Part shown: piece by piece, positions 1 through 4,698 of the stretch
Numbering within the stretch: position 1 is the first letter of the stretch
How the letters are laid out: every line of letters begins with the position of its first letter
Source of the DNA: Planctomycetaceae bacterium
GTDB lineage: Bacteria; Planctomycetota; Planctomycetia; Planctomycetales; Planctomycetaceae
Assembly (NCBI GenBank): GCA_029259875.1
Contig: JAJDEK010000005.1
Span: 1 to 5,454, forward strand
Length of the DNA: 5,454 nucleotides
Reading direction: 5' to 3'
The notes under the pieces: generated by a model
Told to the model about the DNA's origin: nothing
Databases searched by the model: none
What the model saw: only the letters and a program-made list of their open reading frames with translations
Made by a program: the position numbers and the translations under genes

Positions 1-135
1 GAATTCCAGAGTGACCGCGCGTTTGATTTCTAAAGGATGTTTTCCGAGGCACAGTAAATGTTTCACAAGCTGTACCAATTGAATTTGCTGTTCCTTGCTG
101 AGTTTTGTTTTGATATGAGAGGTGAGAGTCGTCAT
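1..135 (-). CDS. N-terminal part of an unrecognised protein, cut by the window edge
   Basis: An open minus-strand frame runs from an ATG at 135 to the left edge without a stop, giving 45 residues. The peptide starts MTTLTSHIKTKL and continues with a helical, Lys/Gln/Leu-rich stretch (LSKEQQIQLVQLV, then LGKHPLEIKRAV). Two further in-frame ATGs lie at 141 and 144. I chose 135 because a ribosome-binding-like AAAGGA at 145-150 is 9 nt upstream of it but directly abuts the ATG at 144. No signal peptide is visible, so it is probably cytoplasmic. The short helix-turn-helix look of the LGKHPLEIK segment would suit a DNA-binding domain, but that is only an impression from 45 residues. The family cannot be named without the rest of the gene. 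That it is a real gene start is moderately supported by the RBS and protein-like composition. Confidence 0.5.
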   Translation of the reverse strand, partial: MTTLTSHIKTKLSKEQQIQLVQLVKHLLCLGKHPLEIKRAVTLEF

Positions 136-144
136 GTTCATCAT

Positions 145-150
145 TCCTTT
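145..150 (-). promoter_or_regulatory. Shine-Dalgarno site for the left-edge gene
   Basis: On the minus strand this reads AAAGGA. It is 9 nt from the ATG at 135, 3 nt from the ATG at 141 and adjacent to the ATG at 144, so it favours the innermost of three closely spaced in-frame start codons. Confidence 0.4.
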
Positions 151-344
151 GATTAAACGCAGGCTCGTTTTGTTGCAATGGTCTTATCATGTGGAACGGC
201 ACACCACGGTCAAGAGACACATTTGCGCGGTTCTGTCTGAGATGTGGTACAAAATTATGGTTTGGTTTCCCTTGTGGTTGTGGAAAACGTGTTCAAAAGG
301 AGTGACTCGATACGAGACATTAGGAGCCGGTTCTGGTACTTCAG

Positions 345-382
345 GTGAAAATGTGGAAAAAACGATGCTTTTTCGCATTCAC
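345..382. repeat. Imperfect hairpin in gene-free region
   Basis: GAAAAA (356-361) pairs with TTTTTC (369-374) around a 7-nt loop. Outside it AATG (350-353) pairs with CATT (376-379) after a small bulge, and GTG (345-347) can pair with CAC (380-382) after another. The stem is A/T-rich, so it may be chance. It is not a convincing terminator in either direction. Confidence 0.25.
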
Positions 383-522
383 AAACTGAGGTTGTACGCG
401 GTGTGCAGTTACCAGAAAAAAGCGCCTCGCGCGCGCGACTCAGAATCAGGGAGTTTCGAAAACGGCGCAGCGGCGTCAAGTGCGAAAATTTTCACCGGGG
501 TGCTGCGCGAAATGGAACAGAG

Positions 523-537
523 AACTCGTCACGAGTT
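523..537. repeat. 15-bp dyad, operator-like
   Basis: AACTCGT (523-529) and ACGAGTT (531-537) are perfect inverted copies around a single central C. The size and symmetry are those of a binding site for a dimeric repressor, but no promoter or regulator gene can be tied to it. It could also form a tight hairpin, though the 1-nt centre would cost several base pairs. Confidence 0.3.
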
Positions 538-695
538 TGTCAAGCGGATCTTAGTTTGGTGAGCTTTATGAACTGATTCACAATATCCACCACTTAAGAT
601 ATTAAGATGACAATTTTATTCCAGCTTCACACGTTTGCCAGCGAAGTCTTGTTCAGAATTTTGTCTTTGCGGAATCATCACGATCTCAGAGACCA

Positions 696-732
696 CTAGA
701 TATCGAAAATTGTTAGTCTAGCCTATATCTAG
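696..732. repeat. AT-rich 8-bp inverted repeat
   Basis: CTAGATAT (696-703) is repeated inverted as ATATCTAG (725-732) across 21 nt. On the plus strand it is followed by GTTTATTG. There is no adjacent gene end on the plus strand, so a terminator role is unsupported. Confidence 0.2.
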
Positions 733-821
733 GTTTATTGTAGCGTCTCCAAGGCCATTTGGATCAAGTATAATTGGTTGATGCCTCTATAGTTAAATTG
801 GACGCACTCTAGTGAGATACA

Positions 822-854
822 AAAGGAGAGCCTGAGTAAACCAGACTCTCCTTT
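822..854 (-). terminator. Rho-independent terminator after the DUF1080 gene, possibly bidirectional
   Basis: AAAGGAGAG (822-830) and CTCTCCTTT (846-854) form a perfect 9-bp stem. After one C/A mismatch the stem continues with CTG (832-834) and CAG (842-844), leaving a 7-nt loop. On the minus strand the stem runs into TTTTG. It lies about 55 nt past the stop codon of the DUF1080 gene, the expected place for the end of that transcript. The plus-strand reading also ends in TTTATTAATTAA, so it could stop transcription both ways. Confidence 0.7.
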
Positions 855-890
855 ATTAATTAACGCGAAACGAGACTGGGATGCTTCTAC

Positions 891-923
891 AAAACACATC
901 CAGCGACTCTAGTCGAGTGTTTT
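891..923 (-). repeat. Inverted repeat straddling the DUF1080 stop codon
   Basis: AAAACAC (891-897) pairs with GTGTTTT (917-923), and CGACT (904-908) pairs with AGTCG (911-915) inside it. The TAG stop codon (911-909) sits in the inner palindrome. On the minus strand the structure ends in a short T-run. It could act as an early terminator or protect the mRNA 3' end, but the stem is interrupted and the stronger terminator lies downstream. Confidence 0.25.
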
Positions 924-1592
924 AATCCGAATATTTTTCCAGGCAACTGAGTAAGGGCCTGTTCCTTTTTTGATACCGTGAACCTGCAGGCCGATGAAGC
1001 CTGACGGGTGCGACTTATAAACTCTCTCATCGGTTAGATCCGAGACTTGATTACCATTCACCCAAGTTTGAATCTTAGGACCATTGGCGACAACCCGGAA
1101 TTGGTTCCATTCACCATCCTTAAGATTCTTATGTGGCTTACGTTGATCTTCAGGTGTCATCCAACCAATGCCTTTACCATCGTACTTGATCGCTTCACCA
1201 TAAATATAACCAGCTTCTGCACCATTCTTGCCACTGGCTTCAATTTCTACTTGAGGACCATTCACACGACCGTCGCCATTCTCCTGTTGGCTACGAATCT
1301 GCACGCCGGAGTTCAGCTTATTATGAACTTTGACTTCAAATTCCAATTCGAAATTTCCGTAGTTCTTCTTAGTGCATAAAAAGGAATTCGGACTTCCCTC
1401 TGAGGTCGTACCCTCAATTGTACCATCCTTCACTTTATAAGTGGCTGTTCCATTATGTTGAACCCAACCATCGAGTGTCTTGCCATCAAACAGATTTACC
1501 CAGCCAGACTTCTCTCCAGCTTGCACACTTCCTGTTAGACAAACAGCCGCTAGAACGGCCAGACTGAATCCCCAAACTCGATATCGTGTCAT
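909..1592 (-). CDS. Secreted DUF1080 (3-keto-disaccharide hydrolase fold) protein
   Basis: This is a 227-residue exported protein whose mature part is a single DUF1080 domain, a concanavalin-like jelly roll now often called 3-keto-disaccharide hydrolase. Visible hallmarks are LFDGKTLDGW (34-43), NSGVQIRS (94-101), GPQVEIE (112-118), EWNQFRVV (161-168), GFIGLQVHG (198-206) and the closing VAWKNIRI strand (216-223). Residues 1-25 form a signal peptide ending in VQA before Gly26. The frame is open 13 codons further upstream, but I start at 1592 because GGGAGAG lies 5 nt before it and the signal peptide begins there. Some family members hydrolyse 3-keto-glycosides; many are uncharacterised or act as carbohydrate-binding parts of larger proteins. 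It is 106 nt downstream of the sulfatase in the same direction, so a shared transcript and a role in glycan breakdown are likely. The fold assignment is strong; the exact substrate is unknown. Confidence 0.9.
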   Translation of the reverse strand: MTRYRVWGFSLAVLAAVCLTGSVQAGEKSGWVNLFDGKTLDGWVQHNGTATYKVKDGTIEGTTSEGSPNSFLCTKKNYGNFELEFEVKVHNKLNSGVQIRSQQENGDGRVNGPQVEIEASGKNGAEAGYIYGEAIKYDGKGIGWMTPEDQRKPHKNLKDGEWNQFRVVANGPKIQTWVNGNQVSDLTDERVYKSHPSGFIGLQVHGIKKGTGPYSVAWKNIRIKTLD

Positions 1593-1597
1593 GTTTT

Positions 1598-1604
1598 CTC
1601 TCCC
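1598..1604 (-). promoter_or_regulatory. Shine-Dalgarno site that fixes the DUF1080 start
   Basis: The minus strand reads GGGAGAG, 5 nt upstream of the ATG at 1592. No comparable site precedes the upstream in-frame ATG at 1631, which supports the shorter protein beginning with the signal peptide. Confidence 0.65.
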
Positions 1605-1698
1605 ATTAAAATCATAGTGTTGTAATTTCATCTAAAGCAAAAAGTATCGTATCAAAGTAGTAGCACCAAATCGAGCAGTCGTATTTGAATCCCTCAAA

Positions 1699-3165
1699 TT
1701 AGTGGGCCAGAACGGGTCCTGGTGCATTAATTGAATGTGCCTGCTTTGCATCTCCCGGCATTTCACGATGTTCAAATTTAGCCGGCTTTGGTGCACCGGG
1801 TCGCTGATTTCGATCCAAGGTCGGATTCTTGGGGACGGTATCCCCTGTCTCCTCAGTCCATTGATTTAATACGCCTCTCAGTCGTGTCAATTCATCAGCG
1901 TACTCTGGTTTCGCGGCCAGATTGTTAAACTGATATGGATCTTCCGTCACGAGGAATAGTTCTTCTTTGGGTCGAGGCTTCAAAAAAACATCTTGTTGAT
2001 ATTGATTAAGTTTGCCTTCTTTAAATCGCTGCCAGAGCACTTCGCCTGAAGGAAAGTCAATCGACTCTACGCAAAGGTTTCGCTGTTCCGGCCATGCATT
2101 GCGGATGTAAAGCCAATCTCCTGAGCGTACCATCCGTTCGTGTGCCTTGAATACGTGCCAATTGTGTTCGGCAAAAGCATAGTCGCGAATTTTTGCATCA
2201 GGTTGAGTGAGCACTTTTTGAAAGCTGACTCCCTGAATCCTTGGATCGGAAGTGACTCCTGCCAATTCTAATACCGTTGGTCCAATATCAATTGTACTGA
2301 CCAAGCTCTGACTCACAGTTCCCGGCTTTACCACACCAGGCCAACGCACCATCATCGGCGTTTTAATACCACTGTCGTAGAGTCTGGTCTTACAGCGGGG
2401 AAAGGGGCGGCCATTGTCAGAGAAAAAAAGAATCAACGTGTTGTCAGCGATTCCTTGTGCTTCGACTTCGTCAAGAATTTTGCCGGTAAAGAAATCAATC
2501 CGACTGATTTCATCATAATACTGCGCCAGATCGCGGCGAGTCTCGGGAGAATCGATTAGATATGGGGGAACGACCACTTCAGAAGGTTGATGCGGTTTAT
2601 ATTCTTTGGATGCCTGCCAGGCTCTGTGTGCATCTACGGAGGCAAACCAACAAAAAAATGGTTTGTCCTTTGGTCTTTTTTTGAGAATGGGAACCCAATC
2701 GGCCTCTCTGCCTGGTCCCTTTCCTTTCGAAACATGATCAAAGGCAGTGAGTGCATAATTGCCCATGTGTTGCTTGCCGGATATAACGGTATAATATCCA
2801 GAATCTCGCAGTAATTGAGGAAACAAAACCTGACCTTTTGGAAGAGGTGTATGTAATTCAGGAGCCCCCGTATTATGCGGATAGCGGCCTGTGATCACAC
2901 TACATCGACTGGGACTACAACTACTGGTTGTGAGATAAGCATTATCAAACCGCAGCCCCTCTTTGGCGAGCCGATCAAGATTCGGAGTCCGAATGGTGGG
3001 ATGCCCATAACAACCGAGATCATTCCAGGAAACATCATCTGCAAAAATCAAAATAATATTAGGCTTGGCTGGCGCTGTTTTATTTTCTGCGAAAGCAGAC
3101 TGGCTGAACAGAATAAAGGCTAAGAGAAAACAAACCAAGTTCCACGAACGCACTAGAAAACGCAT
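1699..3165 (-). CDS. Secreted type I (formylglycine) sulfatase, SGSH-like
   Basis: A 488-residue arylsulfatase-family enzyme that hydrolyses sulfate esters or N-sulfates, most likely on a polysaccharide outside the cytoplasm. Residues 1-26 form a signal peptide ending in AFA. The first metal-binding Asp pair is D43-D44 (FADD). Cys83 in CSPSR is the residue converted to formylglycine, with R87 beside it; K131 and H133 (GKQH), H180 (VDAH) and D250-N251 (SDNG) complete the site, so all expected catalytic positions are present. The segment after SDNG (RPFP, then K259 and RLYD) resembles the SDNGIPFP region of human heparan N-sulfatase SGSH, with K259 matching its distal arginine. The C-terminal LFLVTEDPYQFNNLA motif is typical of the family. 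The frame is open 31 codons further up, but the signal peptide supports 3165. A formylglycine-generating enzyme must be supplied from elsewhere. The substrate cannot be read from sequence; SGSH likeness is by eye. Confidence 0.93.
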   Translation of the reverse strand: MRFLVRSWNLVCFLLAFILFSQSAFAENKTAPAKPNIILIFADDVSWNDLGCYGHPTIRTPNLDRLAKEGLRFDNAYLTTSSCSPSRCSVITGRYPHNTGAPELHTPLPKGQVLFPQLLRDSGYYTVISGKQHMGNYALTAFDHVSKGKGPGREADWVPILKKRPKDKPFFCWFASVDAHRAWQASKEYKPHQPSEVVVPPYLIDSPETRRDLAQYYDEISRIDFFTGKILDEVEAQGIADNTLILFFSDNGRPFPRCKTRLYDSGIKTPMMVRWPGVVKPGTVSQSLVSTIDIGPTVLELAGVTSDPRIQGVSFQKVLTQPDAKIRDYAFAEHNWHVFKAHERMVRSGDWLYIRNAWPEQRNLCVESIDFPSGEVLWQRFKEGKLNQYQQDVFLKPRPKEELFLVTEDPYQFNNLAAKPEYADELTRLRGVLNQWTEETGDTVPKNPTLDRNQRPGAPKPAKFEHREMPGDAKQAHSINAPGPVLAH

Positions 3166-3176
3166 TGTGCATGCAA

Positions 3177-3180
3177 CCTC
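3177..3180 (-). promoter_or_regulatory. Weak Shine-Dalgarno candidate for the sulfatase
   Basis: GAGG on the minus strand, 11 nt from the ATG at 3165, is a longer spacing than usual. It lies inside one arm of the 11-bp inverted repeat, so its accessibility could depend on folding of the leader. Confidence 0.35.
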
Positions 3181-3229
3181 AACAAAAGAATCAAAGACAT
3201 ATAACGGCCTGTCAGAAACGGCAAGCTCT

Positions 3230-3258
3230 ACCGTACTAAAACAGGCAAGACATCTCAA
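3230..3258 (-). promoter_or_regulatory. Possible sulfatase promoter (weak)
   Basis: TTGAGA (plus positions 3253-3258) is followed after 17 nt by TACGGT (3230-3235), a good -35 match with a poor -10 match to the sigma-70 consensus. If used, transcription would start near 3223 and exclude the upstream arm of the leader repeat. Planctomycete promoters are not well described by this consensus. Confidence 0.2.
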
Positions 3259-3298
3259 TCTTGAGGTTGCAAATTAGTTGTAGAGTGTTTTAGGAATC

Positions 3299-3329
3299 AG
3301 ATTCATAAACAATGATTAATAATGAATCT
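3299..3329 (-). terminator. AT-rich hairpin directly after the TPR gene stop
   Basis: AGATTCAT (3299-3306) and ATGAATCT (3322-3329) form an 8-bp stem with a 15-nt loop, beginning 1 nt beyond the TAA stop of the TPR-like gene. On the minus strand it is not followed by a clear T-run, so it is a weak terminator at best; on the plus strand CTTTT follows, but there is no plus-strand gene to end. Confidence 0.3.
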
Positions 3330-3330
3330 T

Positions 3331-3846
3331 TTATTCTTCATCGGGATCGAGACCAAAATCTTCTGTCTCTTCATCGAGGAGAAAATTTTCATCCGAGCCT
3401 AGTTCGTCTGCTTCCTGAGCAGGTTCGAATGAAATGGTGAGATGAACTTCGTGGTGGATGACTGGATTAAATTGTGCTCCGAGGGGATCAAAGCGTAGAT
3501 GTATATTTGCTTCGGAAGCAATTTCGTCGGCAGTGCGTTCTGCTGTATCAGCCAATTCGCTCTGGCCACTTTCCCGATAACAAGTCTCTAATGATTTCCA
3601 GGGAAGCTGACTGTGCGGAATGGGCAATAAATCAGCCGCATATTGCAATGGTTCAATCGCTTCTGAATAACGACCGACTCTTTTCAGTGATTCTCCTCGT
3701 AAAAAAGAATAGGAAGCCGTTAATGATCCAGGATCAGTGACTTTATCCAATTCCCTAAGCGCTTGTAGTGGCATTCCCAGCTCTAAATAGCCTTCAGCTG
3801 CAATCAATTTGCGAACTGTTTTTTGAGGAATTCGAGGAATCATCAT
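3331..3846 (-). CDS. Small TPR-like protein with acidic C-terminal tail
   Basis: A 171-residue, probably cytoplasmic protein of unknown role. Three helix-pair units resemble tetratricopeptide repeats: about residues 6-36 (AAEGYLELGMPLQALREL), 41-75 (RGESLKRVGRYSEAIEPL) and 79-112 (LETCYRESGQSELADTAE). TPRs usually bind other proteins. The last 25 or so residues are strongly acidic (LLDEETEDFGLDPDEE). There is no signal peptide. I chose the ATG at 3846 (or the adjacent one at 3843) because GGGAGG lies 5 or 8 nt before them. The same frame stays open for 60 more codons up to an ATG at 4026, which has no RBS, so a 231-residue form cannot be excluded. It stands 165 nt ahead of the sulfatase with a weak hairpin between, so co-transcription is uncertain. 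TPR assignment is by eye; function is not inferable. Confidence 0.75.
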   Translation of the reverse strand: MMIPRIPQKTVRKLIAAEGYLELGMPLQALRELDKVTDPGSLTASYSFLRGESLKRVGRYSEAIEPLQYAADLLPIPHSQLPWKSLETCYRESGQSELADTAERTADEIASEANIHLRFDPLGAQFNPVIHHEVHLTISFEPAQEADELGSDENFLLDEETEDFGLDPDEE

Positions 3847-3851
3847 TGTAA

Positions 3852-3857
3852 CCTCCC
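3852..3857 (-). promoter_or_regulatory. Strong Shine-Dalgarno site that decides the TPR gene start
   Basis: The minus strand reads GGGAGG, followed by 5 nt and then ATGATG. It fits the second ATG (8 nt) slightly better than the first (5 nt). It is the best RBS in the window and argues against the much longer upstream reading. Confidence 0.7.
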
Positions 3858-4032
3858 GTTCCACCTCACCAGGTGAATCTTCTGATTGAACATTTGGGGA
3901 ATGAAACTTTGTGAGCCTTCTCAAATCATCCCCACCTAATCTTAGAAAACGAAATTTATAGTCTTCTAGTTCAATTTTACCGCATAGAATGTGCCAAACC
4001 TGCCTTCCCTGACGAACAAAAACCATAACTCA

Positions 4033-4038
4033 TTTATA
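4033..4038 (-). promoter_or_regulatory. -10-like box upstream of the TPR gene
   Basis: The minus strand reads TATAAA, a 5-of-6 match to the -10 consensus, but the hexamer 17 nt upstream (GATTTG) is a poor -35. Transcription from here would begin near 4026, giving a leader of about 180 nt for the start at 3846, or an almost leaderless mRNA for the ATG at 4026. Confidence 0.2.
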
Positions 4039-4140
4039 ATCAATCATTTACGCACCAAATCTTGCTACGCTAATAGAACTAGACAGTGCCACTTTGACAG
4101 CCAGAATGCTATCACTTTATGGGCAGTTCTCATCAATTCG

Positions 4141-4169
4141 ATAATTCCTAGAACCATCTCTTTAGACAA
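4141..4169 (-). promoter_or_regulatory. Candidate promoter for the TPR gene
   Basis: On the minus strand TTGTCT (4169-4164) and AATTAT (4146-4141) are separated by exactly 17 nt, each matching the sigma-70 consensus at 4 of 6 positions. Its place, downstream of a likely terminator and ahead of the TPR gene, is right, but the match is weak and AT-rich sequence yields such hits easily. Confidence 0.25.
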
Positions 4170-4217
4170 TTAATATGACAACCCGGTTCGTCTAAATCAG
4201 AATTGGAAGAAATCACT

Positions 4218-4258
4218 TTCAGAATATGATGAGGACTTTAATCGTTCCTCTTTCTGAA
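4218..4258 (-). terminator. Hairpin ending the lipoprotein/charged-protein unit
   Basis: TTCAGAA (4218-4224) pairs with TTCTGAA (4252-4258), and inside it GAGGA (4231-4235) pairs with TCCTC (4246-4250) around a 10-nt loop. The structure begins 23 nt past the TAA stop of the charged-protein gene. The following minus-strand sequence (AGTGATTTCTT) is only moderately T-rich, so it is a plausible but imperfect intrinsic terminator. Confidence 0.4.
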
Positions 4259-4281
4259 CCTATTACGCGACAATCAGGCAT

Positions 4282-4698
4282 TTATTCACTAAGAATTTTG
4301 CGAAATGTCTTATCAAACTCAAACTTTTCTGCCGTCTTTGAATCCGCGGGGGTCTCAAGAGTCTTTTTGAGCACCGGTTCGGGGTCTTTGGGCCAGACCG
4401 TTGAGATTCGGGAAGAGTCCCCTTGCAACCAATCCTGATAACTAGCTGCTGCTTTTCCTGGTTTCAGGAAGAGCACCGTCTTGATCTTCGATGGGTCAAC
4501 GGGAGCCTTTACTTCAGGGATAGCTTGTTCTTCTTCAATCGTTTTAGTTTGAGTGACTGAATCCGACTTGGTTTCTACTTTTTTTGTGCTCGAAGAATCT
4601 TTTGATTTTGGCTTTTCTTTTTCCTTAGTCTCTGCCTGAATCCACTCTTCTAGTGTTTTCACTTCACGCTTTGGCGCATCGCCCTTAGTTGAAGACAT
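4282..4698 (-). CDS. Small charged hypothetical protein, coupled to the lipoprotein gene
   Basis: A 138-residue protein that I do not recognise. Residues 24-60 are low-complexity and dominated by Lys, Glu, Ser and Thr, so probably disordered; the C-terminal half looks more structured, with a hydrophobic strand-like KTVLFLKPG (73-81), an aromatic SYQDWLQG (86-93) and a charged helix-like end (FEFDKTFRKIL). There is no signal peptide, membrane segment or cysteine. Its ATG follows the TAG stop of the upstream lipoprotein gene directly, with no intervening base, and the minus strand has no Shine-Dalgarno site there, so translation probably depends on ribosomes finishing the lipoprotein gene. That coupling suggests the two products are needed together, possibly in fixed ratio. 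A real gene is likely from the tight junction; function unknown. Confidence 0.7.
   Translation of the reverse strand: MSSTKGDAPKREVKTLEEWIQAETKEKEKPKSKDSSSTKKVETKSDSVTQTKTIEEEQAIPEVKAPVDPSKIKTVLFLKPGKAAASYQDWLQGDSSRISTVWPKDPEPVLKKTLETPADSKTAEKFEFDKTFRKILSE

Larger units (their letters stand above)
151..821. other. Long stretch with no recognisable gene
   Basis: About 670 nt separate the left-edge gene start from the DUF1080 terminator. A stop-free plus-strand frame (122-562) and two short minus-strand frames exist here, but their translations are rich in Trp, Cys and Arg, lack a convincing RBS and match nothing I know, so I do not call them genes. The region holds an imperfect hairpin (345-382), a CpG-rich patch around 421-515, a 15-bp dyad (523-537) and an AT-rich inverted repeat (696-732). 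It may contain the promoter of the left-edge gene, a small RNA or gene remnants. I cannot decide among these from sequence alone. Confidence 0.4.
3172..3271 (-). repeat. Inverted repeat and nested stems in the sulfatase leader
   Basis: TGCAACCTCAA (3172-3182) and TTGAGGTTGCA (3261-3271) are perfect 11-bp inverted copies. In the sulfatase mRNA the later copy contains the only GAGG ribosome-binding candidate, 11 nt before the ATG. Between the arms, GCCTGT (3207-3212) pairs with ACAGGC (3241-3246) and ACGG (3218-3221) pairs with CCGT (3231-3234). Together they make a properly nested fold. Whether it forms depends on transcription starting upstream of 3271. Confidence 0.45.
3858..4217. other. Spacer upstream of the TPR gene
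   Basis: About 360 nt lie between the hairpin behind the charged-protein gene and the TPR gene RBS. The part nearest the TPR gene (to 4026) is open in its frame and might encode an N-terminal extension. The rest is AT-rich with stops in all frames of any length. It contains two weak minus-strand promoter-like sites and no RNA gene that I recognise. Confidence 0.4.

Noticed and set aside
1..6. GAATTC at the very start, suggesting a cloning boundary
   Set aside because: Other GAATTC sites occur inside the window (within the DUF1080 and TPR genes), so it says little about how the window was cut.
122..562. A 146-residue plus-strand open frame starting at GTG
   Set aside because: The translation is rich in Trp, Cys and Arg with no family resemblance, there is no convincing RBS, and it overlaps the better-supported minus-strand gene start at the left edge. 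Probably a chance open frame, although its length is somewhat notable.
594..608. Tandem TTAAGAT direct repeat
   Set aside because: Two 7-bp copies in AT-rich sequence are expected by chance and suggest no iteron array or CRISPR.
1047..1379. Plus-strand open frame of 110 residues inside the DUF1080 gene
   Set aside because: It lies wholly antisense to a well-supported conserved domain; a shadow frame.
1593..1698. Search for a separate promoter for the DUF1080 gene
   Set aside because: Only a poor TTGGTG with a TACTTT 17 nt on was found; co-transcription with the sulfatase is at least as likely.
2587..3277. Several plus-strand frames inside and just beyond the sulfatase gene start
   Set aside because: They are antisense to the sulfatase and show no RBS or recognisable protein features.
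4094..4099. Perfect TTGACA on the plus strand
   Set aside because: The hexamers 16-18 nt downstream do not resemble a -10 box and there is no plus-strand gene to serve.
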